A stretch of 64,000 nucleotides of DNA from Calothrix sp. FI2-JRJ7. Lineage in GTDB: Bacteria > Cyanobacteriota > Cyanobacteriia > Cyanobacteriales > Nostocaceae. Where the stretch lies: contig JAHHGX010000084.1 in assembly GCA_019359675.1 (NCBI GenBank), positions 62,001 to 126,000 of the forward strand. Reading direction: 5' to 3'. This document shows, in pieces, positions 26,935 to 35,944 of the stretch. The notes under the pieces are model-generated. The model was given only the letters and a program-made list of their open reading frames with translations, was not told the DNA's origin and did not search any database. Position numbers and translations under genes: made by a program. Position 1 is the first letter of the stretch. Each line of letters opens with the position of its first letter.

Positions 26935-27281
26935 ATATTCCTTGAACTTGAGTTTATTAAAGTGTTACCATCCCCTTCGGTTCAGGCTCCTAATATTCAA
27001 GATACAGGATGGAATCAAACCCGCACTCTTCCAACAGAATGGAAAGGGCTTCTATCCTAAGTATGAACATAATAATGTAAATTCATGAAATATTTTATAA
27101 AAAAAATTAAACTTTTTTGCCTGACTTTAATCTGAGCTTATTTACTTTGTACAGAGAAAAATACACAATCTAGTTCATAGTTTATACCTTCAGCAGAAAC
27201 CGGGCTTCTTTCAACTAGCGATAAATATGTTAAATAATGTAAAGAGTTATTTAATGCTTATATACAAGTACACGTAAAGCT
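26935..27281. other. intergenic region before the Rieske gene
   Basis: No gene was seen. A minus-strand stretch near 27010-27045 contains GGGTTTGATTCC, reminiscent of a tRNA T-loop, but flanking arms do not pair. One AGAAACCGGGCTTCT-like repeat copy occurs near 27196. Confidence 0.4.
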
Positions 27282-28730
27282 ATGACCGCGACCTCACCAC
27301 GGATAGATACTAATGTATCAAATACATCCACATTAGAAAATTCAAATAACGCATCTGTCGCAAGTATGAATGCAGGTGGTAGTAGCGCAAATTACTTTGA
27401 TGTTTTAGAAGCGTGGTATCCGGTACATTACGTTCGCGACTTAGATAAACTGGCGCCGACTAAGTTTACTTTGTTAGGGCAAGATATAGTGATTTGGTGG
27501 GATAATGTTACGCAAAGCTGGAGTGTATTAGAAGATAAATGTCCACATAGATTGGCGTCGCTTTCAGAGGGTCGAATTAATCAAGATGGACTTTTAGAGT
27601 GTCCATATCATGGTTGGACTTTTGCCCCAAGTGGAGAATGTCAAACTATTCCACAGCAACCAGCATCTGGACAAGCACACACCTCAAAGCGTGCGTGTGT
27701 AAAATTATTACCTACAAGCGTTTATCAAGGACTTTTATTTGTCTACCCAGGCAAACCAGAAAATGCACCTATTACTAAAGTTCCCATCGTTGAACCATTA
27801 GACGAAACACTAGACGACTGGGTTTGTATTGATACATTTCGGGATTTACCCTACGATGCACTAACCCTTATGGAAAACGTGCTAGATGCTAGTCATGTAC
27901 CATATACGCATCACCGTTCAGTAGGAAATAGAGCCAACGCGGCGCCAGTAGAACTCGAAGTTGTGGAAGCAGGTAAGCATGGATTTACAGGTAAATGGGA
28001 AGAAGGACCACGACGAGGTACATTAGGGCGCCAAGATACAACTTTTGTGGCGCCGGGTTTAATGTGGCATGATATAACTTCCAAACAATTCGGGCGAACG
28101 ATGACTGTTGTTTATGCCACCCCAATTCGTAAAGGTGAGTGTAGATTATTCGCACGCTTCCCATTCAAATTTTCTTCACCAATACCGCGCTTAATTTTCA
28201 AGGTAACACCACGTTGGTATTCACACATTGGACAAAATAGCGTTTTGGAAGATGACCAAATTTTCCTACATTTTCAAGAACGCTATCTTGAACAAGCAGG
28301 AGGAAGTGCAAATTATACCAAAGCTTTTTACTTACCTACTGCCGCTGATGCTTTTGTGACTCAATTGCGCCAATGGGTAAACGAGTATAAAGTCGAATTT
28401 TTTCCAGGACAAACACTGGCGCCTTCCAATAAAACGCGCGAACAGTTCATGGAGAGGTATCATTCACATACAGTACATTGCGGTAGTTGTAGTAAAGCAT
28501 TGGCGAATATTAAAAAAATTCGGACTGCAATTGGATTTATAGGCGCCATCTCATGGGCATTAATACCAGTACTAAACCAATTTACCTCCACCACAGCAGC
28601 TACAAGCATTACATCACTAACTTTTTTGGTTATTGGTTTCACATGGTACCGACTTGGTAAACTCGAACAACAATTATACCAAGGGCGCCTGATTCCTCCC
28701 CGCAACCTACCCGAAAAACCCAAAAAGTAA
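27282..28730 (+). CDS. Rieske/PaO-type oxygenase
   Basis: The protein has 482 residues. After a disordered N-terminus of about 35 residues, the Rieske cluster motifs CPHR (Cys87, His89) and CPYHGW (Cys107, His110) appear, spaced as in the PaO/CAO/Tic55 group. ENVLDASHVPYTHH supplies the mononuclear iron ligands (Asp, His, His). The C-terminal domain matches the PaO region and ends with a conserved HCGSC cysteine pair and two membrane helices (about 420-465). Plant relatives act on chlorophyll breakdown and import. The cyanobacterial substrate is unknown. The enzyme is likely bound to the thylakoid or plasma membrane. Confidence 0.9.
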   Translation: MTATSPRIDTNVSNTSTLENSNNASVASMNAGGSSANYFDVLEAWYPVHYVRDLDKLAPTKFTLLGQDIVIWWDNVTQSWSVLEDKCPHRLASLSEGRINQDGLLECPYHGWTFAPSGECQTIPQQPASGQAHTSKRACVKLLPTSVYQGLLFVYPGKPENAPITKVPIVEPLDETLDDWVCIDTFRDLPYDALTLMENVLDASHVPYTHHRSVGNRANAAPVELEVVEAGKHGFTGKWEEGPRRGTLGRQDTTFVAPGLMWHDITSKQFGRTMTVVYATPIRKGECRLFARFPFKFSSPIPRLIFKVTPRWYSHIGQNSVLEDDQIFLHFQERYLEQAGGSANYTKAFYLPTAADAFVTQLRQWVNEYKVEFFPGQTLAPSNKTREQFMERYHSHTVHCGSCSKALANIKKIRTAIGFIGAISWALIPVLNQFTSTTAATSITSLTFLVIGFTWYRLGKLEQQLYQGRLIPPRNLPEKPKK

Positions 28731-28739
28731 AATTTTATG

Positions 28740-28762
28740 GAACAGGCCGGAAAGCCTGTTCT
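28740..28762. terminator. hairpin after the Rieske gene
   Basis: GGAACAGGCCGGAAAGCCTGTTC forms a hairpin (GAACAGGC / GCCTGTTC) ten bases after the Rieske stop, followed by TAACTACTTCTT. It is part of the AACAGGC repeat family and sits between that gene and the convergent small peptide gene. Confidence 0.6.
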
Positions 28763-28764
28763 AA

Positions 28765-28872
28765 CTACTTCTTCCAAGGCAGTTTCGTTCCCATCTCTGT
28801 GTACGCAGAAAAAACAAGATAAACGATAAACACAAAAACACTAGCTACAAATATAACAACGTCGTTATCCAT
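28765..28872 (-). CDS. 35-residue single-span membrane peptide
   Basis: This is a short frame below usual gene-finding limits. It begins MDNDVVIFVASVFVFIVYLV and ends SAYTEMGTKLPWKK. It has an acidic N-terminus, one strong membrane helix (residues 5-22) and a basic C-terminus, the architecture of small photosystem, cytochrome b6f or NDH subunits. It does not match PsbM, PsbN, PsbT, PetN, PetL or PsaM as I remember them. No strong ribosome site precedes it. It is called from composition and topology alone. Confidence 0.45.
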   Translation of the reverse strand: MDNDVVIFVASVFVFIVYLVFSAYTEMGTKLPWKK

Positions 28873-29077
28873 ATGAATTAAGTACTAACAGATACAATAA
28901 AACTTTACCATCAACAGAACTCAAGAAATATATAAAACCCTATCCTTTGATAGATTAAGCATATAGCAATCATGCGTTGAATAAGAAGTAATACTTGTTG
29001 TATTTTCAAACCCTGATTAAATTTGAAAATGCAATTAGATAGATAAAATTTTACAGCAATAAAGGGTAATTTTTCAC

Positions 29078-29557
29078 ATGATTAACACACATGCATTGCG
29101 CGAAGCTGAACGCTATTGTGCTTTAGGTATCGGAATTTTATTTTTGGTTCTTGGTATAGCCGGATTTATTCCAGCTTTTGTTTCTATACCTGGAACTGAC
29201 GTTTCTTTTGTTCCAGCGCAGGATGCACACAATGCTTATGCTGCTGGTTTTGGATATATCTTTGGACTATTTCCTACTAACTTTTTGCACAACCTTGTTC
29301 GTTGTACTGTTGGTTTATTGGGAATTACCTCTTATTTAACTCACCACGGTGCCAGACAATTTAATCGTATCTTCTTTGTTGCTTATGTCGTAATTGCGAT
29401 AATGGGTTTACTGCCATTTGCAAAGACATCCTTTGGTTTGATGCCATTATTTGGTTATAACGTATTTTTAAATGCAGCTAGCGCGTTTGCAGCAGCTTAT
29501 TACGGAGTTGTTATTCCAGCAAAAGTTGCAGGTGAACCTGTATCTGACAATATTTAA
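29078..29557 (+). CDS. DUF4383-like four-helix membrane protein
   Basis: The protein has 159 residues. Four hydrophobic segments occur near 15-35 (LGIGILFLVLGIAGFIPAFV), 65-85 (LHNLVRCTVGLLGITSYLTH), 96-116 (FFVAYVVIAIMGLLPF) and 125-147 (YNVFLNAASAFAAAYYGVV). The first carries a LGIAGFIP-type motif, and the NFLHN/LVRCTVGLLG block matches the DUF4383 family of bacterial membrane proteins. The function is unknown. The start is supported by AAAGGGTAA shortly upstream. It is followed by a perfect 28-base palindrome. Confidence 0.75.
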   Translation: MINTHALREAERYCALGIGILFLVLGIAGFIPAFVSIPGTDVSFVPAQDAHNAYAAGFGYIFGLFPTNFLHNLVRCTVGLLGITSYLTHHGARQFNRIFFVAYVVIAIMGLLPFAKTSFGLMPLFGYNVFLNAASAFAAAYYGVVIPAKVAGEPVSDNI

Positions 29558-29585
29558 TATTATCTCAGGTTGATTGCCCATTCCT

Positions 29586-29613
29586 GTAGAGACGTTACAT
29601 GTAACGTCTCTAC
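29586..29613. repeat. palindromic repeat GTAGAGACGTTAC
   Basis: This is a perfect 28-base palindrome with 13-bp arms around an AT centre, followed by AACATTTTTTT. It lies between convergent genes (29557 and 29623) and is well placed to terminate the upstream plus-strand gene. It is the same family as 17637-17664 and the ctaA copy. Confidence 0.8.
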
Positions 29614-29622
29614 AACATTTTT

Positions 29623-30450
29623 TTAACCAGGATTGGAACCCATGACTTGTTGTAGGAGTGCAACTACATCGCTACGGCTAAGTTTTTGTTTACCATGTGC
29701 AATGGCTTCTAGGGTGCCGTAAGCTAATGTTAGGGGTATTTGGCAAAAGTCTAGTGCTGGACTGTCGGGGGGAAGGGAAGCGTTGTAAGCCGAAGCTAAA
29801 GCTAAATTTTTACGTGCGTATGCTTGCAATTTGTTTGCATCCCAACCTTTGGGCGTAAAGGTGACACCACGAAGTGAGTCCTCGCTATAATTGCGAATGA
29901 TATTCACGGCTTGCAATCCTCTACCAAACCCAATTGCTAAAGTTCTGTTGGTTTGCGTCCCATCGTACCAAGCCCATAAATCTGATAGCAATAACCCAAC
30001 GGCGCCTGCAACCCCAAATGTGTAACGGTCTAAGTCTGACTCGTCGTCTATTTTCCAGTTTCGTTCTGCCCAATATGCCATGCGGTCAGACATGGCAGCA
30101 GTGGCATCCCATATTCTAGGTGCAATACTTTCTGGCGCCAATATCAACCATTCGCGCAGTCGAAGAGTAACTTCAGGTAATTTATTCTCGTATCCAACAA
30201 ATCCCTCTGTAAAAGCGTCAACTGCAAAACCATCAACTCCTGCCTGTAAAGTCAAACTAATATTTCGCAGCAGTTCAGATTTTGTTTGGTTATCAAGCTC
30301 TGAATCATCTTCGATTTGGTCAATAGCACGCATACACAAATAAGCCGAAGCAACTGCTTCCTGCAACCCTCGTGGTAAACGAACTATGGGGATGTAAAAA
30401 GTCCGGCTAGTTTCCTTTAATAACTCTAAAGCGTCTGTACGTAAATCCAT
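29623..30450 (-). CDS. squalene/phytoene synthase family, probably squalene synthase
   Basis: The protein has 275 residues. It carries the all-helical trans-isoprenyl head-to-head synthase fold: TSRTFYIPIVRLP, the first Asp-rich motif AIDQIEDD, DLDRYTFGVAGAVGLLLSDL and the second region GLQAVNIIRNYSEDSLRGV. The second motif reads RNYSED rather than RDxxED, a change also common in bacterial squalene-type enzymes. The expected reaction joins two farnesyl diphosphates to squalene via presqualene diphosphate. Squalene rather than phytoene synthase is favoured by its short length and its place next to the hopene cyclase gene. It is 785 bases from shc in the same direction. Confidence 0.78.
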   Translation of the reverse strand: MDLRTDALELLKETSRTFYIPIVRLPRGLQEAVASAYLCMRAIDQIEDDSELDNQTKSELLRNISLTLQAGVDGFAVDAFTEGFVGYENKLPEVTLRLREWLILAPESIAPRIWDATAAMSDRMAYWAERNWKIDDESDLDRYTFGVAGAVGLLLSDLWAWYDGTQTNRTLAIGFGRGLQAVNIIRNYSEDSLRGVTFTPKGWDANKLQAYARKNLALASAYNASLPPDSPALDFCQIPLTLAYGTLEAIAHGKQKLSRSDVVALLQQVMGSNPG

Positions 30451-31151
30451 TCGTTACACTCCTCTGGTTATTTCCCCCACTTGCAGTTTCCTGCCTTCTG
30501 AATATTATTTATACATATTTAAGTAAAAATTAAGCATTATTAGTTAATTATAAAGTTTAGTTATCTTTGTCTTCTAGGTTACAGTTTATATGATTTTTGA
30601 TGTCAGTACCAATTATGATTACTCGGCAGCAACCTATAAACTTTACTGTTTTTTAACAAAAGCAAGATACTAAAAAATTAAACTTTAGCTTTTTTACTGT
30701 ATAAAATAATATCCAGAAACCCGGTTTCTACCCGAAATCGTTGTTTGATTACAAGATATCAATAAAGAAACCGGGTTTCTTAGGTTTCTTGCTATGAAGT
30801 AAATGCATGTTATATTTAAAAATGCAACCACATTTACAATAGCTTTATAGAATTATTTTATACAACAATCGTTTACTAAAGTTGTGATAAGTTTTGAGTC
30901 AGATGTCAACATGTCAAGTAATTGGTTATTTAATCTGTTTCTAAACTATGTGCATGAACTCCTTTATCGATAACATTAACTTTATAAAAGTTTCCCAGAG
31001 CATATCATGGTTTTCCATACTTGGGAATATTTTTAATGTATTGTACTGTAATGGAAGTGTGGTATGATTACTCGACTTGTAAGTAACTAGTGATTCTCGT
31101 CATATGTAATCAACACGTAAAAATAGTATTATATTTTACATAATAAAAAAT
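30451..31151. other. 700-base gene-free region upstream of the squalene-synthase-like gene
   Basis: No gene was seen. A pair of AAACCCGGTTT-type palindromes lies at about 30715-30729 and 30764-30780 in mirrored arrangement, with an AT-rich 35-base spacer. The remainder is AT-rich. The 30720-30780 pair could form a long hairpin. No sigma-70 consensus was convincing. Confidence 0.4.
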
Positions 31152-31211
31152 CTTTTGTAGCTAGCTAAAGCTGTATATATGTTAATAATTTATACAAGCT
31201 AGCCACAAAAG
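31152..31211 (-). terminator. long-stem terminator of shc
   Basis: On the minus strand CTTTTGTGGCTAGCT (31197-31211) pairs with AGCTAGCTACAAAAG (31152-31166) over 15 bp with one G-U pair, followed immediately by ATTTTTTATT. It starts 23 bases after the shc stop and has the form of a Rho-independent terminator with an unusually long AT-rich stem. Confidence 0.75.
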
Positions 31212-31234
31212 AAGTAACGGTATGATGTATTTGA

Positions 31235-33142
31235 TTAAGCCATAAGTGCTTGATAGCGACCAAGAGCTAGTAAAGGAAAGTACTGTTGGTACAGGTGATA
31301 TTTTAGATAAAAGTGACAGGGGAAACCCGTTCCTGTAAAATCATCTTCGTTCCAAGTGCCATCTGGAAGCTGAGTTGCGACTAAGTAATCTACACCACGC
31401 TTAATAGCATCTGTAGAATATTTGCCAGTTGCTTGACCTGCTGCCATTAAACCTAGTAATGCCCAAGCAGTTTGCGATGCTGTACTGCGTCCTTTACCTT
31501 TTAAAGTTGGGTCGTTATAGCTGCGGCAAGTTTCACCCCAACCACCATCTGTGTTTTGACAACTTATCAACCAAGCGGCGCCACGTTGAATACTTGTTCT
31601 TTTAGACGGCGCCATACTAGCTAAAGCACAAAGAGCGCTGCTAGTACCATAAATGTAATTAACTCCCCAACGACCAAACCAACAACCTTCGGCTTCTTGT
31701 TCTTTGAGTAAATAATCAAGCGCACGGTCAAAGTCATGTTGATTGATTGACAAATCGCAGCAACCAAGCATTTCTAAAACGCGCGCGGTTACATCTGCTG
31801 TGTTGGGGTCTATCATGGCTTTGAGGTCGCCATAAGGAATCATATTGAGCCAATCAGCATCATTATTAAGATCAAATGCCGCCCAACCACCTTGTTTACA
31901 CTGCATTGTTGTCACCCAATCAATAGCCCGCATCATTGCTGCTGTTTTTTGTTTCTCATTGGGGAGCTTTGCTAGTGCTAATGACATGACAACGACTGCT
32001 GTGTCATCTACATCAGGATAGAACTTATTATCGAATTCAAATGCCCAGGCGCCTGGTTTACCTTGGCGATTTTTAACTGCCCAATCACCATATTCCAAAA
32101 TTTGCTTAGAAAGTAACCATTCACCTGCACTTACAATATCTGGATGGTCTGGCTCTAAACCTGACTCAATCAGCGCGCGTATTACCCAAGCAGTATCCCA
32201 AACTGGCGAAACACAAGGTTGTACACGATAACTATCGGCAGTTTCTATTGCAAAATTATCAAGCGCTTTGAAACCACGCACGACTATTGGGTCGTTAACA
32301 TCATAATTCAACGCACGCAACGCCAAAAGTGAATTGAGCATTGCTGGAATAATTCCACCCCAGTCACCTGTAACTTCCTGACGTTCTAAAACCCACCTTT
32401 CCGCAGCTTGAATACCCTCTTCGCGGAACGGTACTAAACCCAAACTTTCGCCAAGTTTAAAAGCTTCATCCGCCACTAAAAAGATATCAGTCCAATCATT
32501 GCTACGCGGTAACTCATACTTAACATTATCTATACCTTCTGTATATAGCTCATTAAGGCTAATACCAGGATTGGTAACGTACACAGGTTTTTTGTCTGTC
32601 ACAATCAGTAAAGGCACTGTACTAGAGCGTGCCCAACTTGACATTTCATAGATATTAAATATGAAATTATTTGGGAGTAACATTACCCAAGGAGGTAGCG
32701 AAGGAATACCACGCCAGCTATAACAGCCAATTAATGCTAGATGTAGCTTGGTAAAAACTCGCGTTTTGCTGATGCCGCCTAACCTTAAAATAAAATCGCG
32801 CGCTAACTTTAATACTGGGTCAGTTTCTGGAACCCCCAATAATTTCAGCGCCATATAAGCTTCTACGGAGGTGCTTAAATCTCCACCATCACCATAAAAA
32901 AGTTCCCAGCTACCATTAGGACGTTGTTGGGAACGGAGATATTTTTCAATTTTATGTAGGGGTCGATAGTTATCGGTACCCCAAATCTTATGAAGGAGGA
33001 CGACCTCCGCAGTTATAGTGACATTAGATTCTAATTCAGCCCACCAGTAGCCATCTGGGTATTGAATCGATAAAAGATAATTTTGACTCGCTGCAATTGA
33101 GTAAGGGACTTTTGATAAAGTAACCCGATTTTGAATTTGCAT
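31235..33142 (-). CDS. shc: squalene-hopene cyclase
   Basis: The protein has 635 residues, the normal length. It cyclises squalene to hopene or hopanol in a monotopic membrane-bound reaction. The catalytic acid motif DVDDTA is near residue 377. QW repeats punctuate the chain: QQRPNGSW, QEVTGDWGG, QCKQGGWAAF, QNTDGGWGE and QLPDGTWNED. It is the core gene of the hopanoid cluster, divergent from hpnB with about 117 bases between starts, so both promoters lie in that space. It ends at a long hairpin terminator. Confidence 0.96.
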   Translation of the reverse strand: MQIQNRVTLSKVPYSIAASQNYLLSIQYPDGYWWAELESNVTITAEVVLLHKIWGTDNYRPLHKIEKYLRSQQRPNGSWELFYGDGGDLSTSVEAYMALKLLGVPETDPVLKLARDFILRLGGISKTRVFTKLHLALIGCYSWRGIPSLPPWVMLLPNNFIFNIYEMSSWARSSTVPLLIVTDKKPVYVTNPGISLNELYTEGIDNVKYELPRSNDWTDIFLVADEAFKLGESLGLVPFREEGIQAAERWVLERQEVTGDWGGIIPAMLNSLLALRALNYDVNDPIVVRGFKALDNFAIETADSYRVQPCVSPVWDTAWVIRALIESGLEPDHPDIVSAGEWLLSKQILEYGDWAVKNRQGKPGAWAFEFDNKFYPDVDDTAVVVMSLALAKLPNEKQKTAAMMRAIDWVTTMQCKQGGWAAFDLNNDADWLNMIPYGDLKAMIDPNTADVTARVLEMLGCCDLSINQHDFDRALDYLLKEQEAEGCWFGRWGVNYIYGTSSALCALASMAPSKRTSIQRGAAWLISCQNTDGGWGETCRSYNDPTLKGKGRSTASQTAWALLGLMAAGQATGKYSTDAIKRGVDYLVATQLPDGTWNEDDFTGTGFPCHFYLKYHLYQQYFPLLALGRYQALMA

Positions 33143-33259
33143 GAAGTACTACTCAGACTTAACAATAGTATGGATGCGGCAATGAAAGATGCAAGTGCTA
33201 TCTCTAACCAGAGAGAAAACGTATTCTCCCATGTAAAAGCAGTGATAAGCAAGGGTACT

Positions 33260-34420
33260 ATGACACTTATTGAATTGGTTGTTACATTTTTACCAGTTTT
33301 GATTTGGATAGGATTACTGATTTTTCGAGGCGCCTTCTGGCAGGTGTCAGAAGTCATAGAGGATATGAGCATAGGGGATTGTCACCCTACAGTTTGCGCT
33401 GTAATTCCCGCGCGTAATGAAGCTGATTTATTAGGGAAAACCTTAAAATCTATACTTTGTCAAGACTACTCAGGCACATTTAATATTGTTTTAGTCGATG
33501 ACAACAGCTGCGATGGTACAGCATCCGTAGCGTTGAAAACTGCTCAAAATCTTAATAAAACTCAACATTTACATATAATTAATGCTTTGCCACTGGCGCC
33601 GGGTTGGTCAGGTAAACTCTGGGCAGTTGAACAGGGAATTCGCAAAGCTAGCACATTTAACCCAGATTACTATCTTTTGGCAGATGCAGATATTGAGCAT
33701 GATTTCAGCAATCTCAACAGACTTGTTACAAAAGCAGTTCAACAAAACTTAGACCTTGCTTCTGTAATGGTACGATTACGATGCGAAAGCTTTTGGGAAA
33801 GATTATTAATACCAGCGTTTGTATTCTTTTTCCAAAAACTTTATCCTTTCCGTTGGGTAAACGACCCTAATAAATCTACTGCTGCCGCTGCTGGTGGTTG
33901 TATATTAATTCGTCGTGACGCACTAGAACGCATTGGTGGAATTCAAGCTGTCAAACAAGCTCTAATTGATGATTGTGCATTAGCAGGCGCCGTAAAATCA
34001 GCACAAAACCATCCTATTTGGTTAGGGTTAAGTTCTTTAATGCACAGCTTACGCGAGTATAATTCCTTAGATACAATTTGGGATATGGTAGCGAGGACTG
34101 CTTATACTCAACTTAATTACTCGCCAATATTACTAACTGGTACTTTATTGGGAATGACTTTAGTGTATTTAATTTCACCAATAGCGTTAATATTTGGTTT
34201 AGTAACGAATAACTGGTTAATTGCAGGATTGGGTTTACTAGGGTGGTTACTAATGGCTCTAGCCTACTACCCAACAATTCGCTTCTACGAATGCTCACCT
34301 ATTTATGCTTTTTGCTTACCCCTAATAGCATTTTTATACACTCTAATGACTATAGATTCAGCCTTGCGCCATTGGCAAGGACGGGGAGGCGCCTGGAAAG
34401 GCAGAGTTTATGAAATATAA
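33260..34420 (+). CDS. hpnB: hopanoid-associated glycosyltransferase HpnB
   Basis: The protein has 386 residues from the ATG at 33260 (MTLIELVVTFLPVLIWIGLL), chosen because AAGGG lies five bases before it and HpnB proteins start with such a membrane helix. The frame extends 43 codons further upstream with implausible sequence. It is a GT2-type enzyme: CAVIPARNEADLLGKTLKSI, NIVLVDDNSCDGT and LLADADIEHD provide the nucleotide-sugar and metal-binding Asp residues. Three or four C-terminal helices follow. It is convergent with hpnG, overlapping its 3' end by 13 bases. The acceptor is not proven in this family. Confidence 0.88.
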   Translation: MTLIELVVTFLPVLIWIGLLIFRGAFWQVSEVIEDMSIGDCHPTVCAVIPARNEADLLGKTLKSILCQDYSGTFNIVLVDDNSCDGTASVALKTAQNLNKTQHLHIINALPLAPGWSGKLWAVEQGIRKASTFNPDYYLLADADIEHDFSNLNRLVTKAVQQNLDLASVMVRLRCESFWERLLIPAFVFFFQKLYPFRWVNDPNKSTAAAAGGCILIRRDALERIGGIQAVKQALIDDCALAGAVKSAQNHPIWLGLSSLMHSLREYNSLDTIWDMVARTAYTQLNYSPILLTGTLLGMTLVYLISPIALIFGLVTNNWLIAGLGLLGWLLMALAYYPTIRFYECSPIYAFCLPLIAFLYTLMTIDSALRHWQGRGGAWKGRVYEI

Positions 34421-35088
34421 AAATCTAAATCTCTTGTCACATTCTCTAAAACCTTTAATCCTTGTAAAGAGCCATATATTAAACGACTAGCAGCGATGGG
34501 TTGACGTAACATCCCTAAAGCCAATGGTAAAGGTAAAAGGGCGCCTTCCGGACTAAAAGCCGAATTTAAATTAGGCAAATTATGTTTACACCCATCGCTG
34601 ACTACCCTTAACATTCCCACTTTGAAACCAACCGAACTCAAAAATTCCAGCGCACTAAAACCTTCCATGTCAACGACAGAGGCGCCTGATTTTCCCAATG
34701 AAATCTTCTCATCCTTGGAAAAAACAACACTATCACTAGTTAACGCCTTAACTATCGATACTTTCTGTTTCAAGCATAATTTTAATTGATTTCTATAATC
34801 ATTATCACAGTATAAAACTTGATCTTGATAAATACAAGATTCATAAAGCACAACATCCCCCACATCGTAATCAGGCTTTAAACTTCCACATAAACCCATT
34901 ACCAATGCATATGGCTGAGAATCTTTAAGTAAATTTACAGAGTTATACCATTCTTGTAAATATTTAGTTACAGCTTTACCGCCTACTGGAATAGATATAA
35001 CCTGTGAACTTGTCTTATTAACACGCTTTAAACCGTTACACACAGCTTTATATTCGGCGCCTTGTGGAACAAAAACGAAAACCCCCAT
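34408..35088 (-). CDS. hpnG: hopanoid phosphorylase-like protein HpnG
   Basis: The protein has 226 residues from the ATG at 35086-35088 (MGVFVFVPQGAEYKAVCNGL), which matches the family start. The frame opens 17 codons earlier at 35139, but those codons come from the inverted end of a mobile element (GGSTEVLITSC) and are unlikely to be native. It is a purine-nucleosidase-fold protein of the MTA/SAH type. PYALVMGLCGSL and ASVVDMEGFSALEFL contain the conserved active-site segments. HpnG releases adenine from adenosylhopane to give ribosylhopane, the step after HpnH. It is convergent with hpnB. Confidence 0.85.
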   Translation of the reverse strand: MGVFVFVPQGAEYKAVCNGLKRVNKTSSQVISIPVGGKAVTKYLQEWYNSVNLLKDSQPYALVMGLCGSLKPDYDVGDVVLYESCIYQDQVLYCDNDYRNQLKLCLKQKVSIVKALTSDSVVFSKDEKISLGKSGASVVDMEGFSALEFLSSVGFKVGMLRVVSDGCKHNLPNLNSAFSPEGALLPLPLALGMLRQPIAASRLIYGSLQGLKVLENVTRDLDFYIS

Positions 35089-35090
35089 GC

Positions 35091-35870
35091 AGCTCGTAAT
35101 AAGCACTTCAGTGCTTCCACCCATAACAAACACCATCATCTAATCATTCCAACCCGCACCAAAATTTTCCACATAATACTTAACACAACAATCTAACAGC
35201 CATTCCTTCCCATACTCCTGCAAATACCAATTGATGCTGCTTTGATTCCAATCAAAATTAGATTCAGCCCAACCATGCTTAACAAGATTGTTATGGATAT
35301 AATTAATTGTCGCATAGTATTGACGTTCAGAACGAATCGCGGTCAAAGTAAGAGTACCAAACTTTTCGTCCAGTAGTATTATCCGCAAGATTCCAAAAAC
35401 GAGAAGTTCTACCATGAACAATGCGTAACGACTTGCCTACTACATCAAAGTTTTCTACATGGACTAAAATATGGTAGTGATTTGGCAATACAACCCAAGC
35501 CAAAATTTCTACGCCATTATTTATAAGTTCCTCAAATAGTAAATCAGTAAATCAAGTAGTTCCTGGCGCCTTGCTTCTGTGGACATATGATGTTTATGTT
35601 CGTAGCAAGCTGCTGTAATAAAGTATAGTTCTTGGTCGCGTATGGTGTGTGGTGGGGAGTGAGGAGGGTAACCGCGACTTAAGCGCTGTTGAACTAGTTC
35701 GGCTTTTTGCTCTGGTGTAAGTGTACGATATATATACATTTTGGAAATGTATTGCTAGGTGTTACTATTAGTAGTCTTCCCAAAATTTTTGCGGCTGTTT
35801 ATGTGTTTAGGGTTGAGAATTGTTAAGTAGTATTAAGTTGTGTTAAGCACTGAAGTGCTTATTACGAGCT
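35091..35870. mobile_element. decayed REP-associated transposase (RAYT) element with 26-bp inverted ends
   Basis: A 26-base sequence beginning AAGCACTGAAGTGCTT and ending ATTACGAGCT is present at 35845-35870, and as its exact reverse complement at 35091-35116. Each copy holds the palindrome AGCACT-GA-AGTGCT, a REP-like hairpin. Between them is a frameshifted RAYT gene. The whole unit is about 780 bp. It sits between hpnG and the RND gene, and its left end touches the hpnG start. Confidence 0.8.
35140..35739 (-). pseudogene. RAYT (REP-associated tyrosine transposase) pseudogene, two frameshifts
   Basis: Read on the minus strand, the start MYIYRTLTPEQKAELVQQRL includes YFITAACYEH. After a frameshift near 35530 it continues NNGVEILAWVVLPNHYHILV, with the HxH (HUH) motif intact. 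After a second shift near 35345 it ends AIRSERQYYATINYIHNNLV, with the probable catalytic Tyr, and EYGKEWLLDCCVKYY. The domain order and motifs match IS200/IS605-like Y1 transposases of the RAYT group. The gene cannot make a full protein. Related RAYTs mobilise REP palindromes, which fits the flanking repeats. Confidence 0.85.
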
Positions 35871-35944
35871 GTTTTGGCGTTGCTTGTATACCGAAGTTAG
35901 AAATTAGTTTTAAAATCAAGAATTAGTGGCAACTCCAGTCAACG

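Noticed and set aside
27005-27045. tRNA-like T-loop GGGTTTGATTCC on the minus strand
   Set aside because: The bases around it do not pair as a T-stem, and no acceptor, D-arm or anticodon arm could be built.
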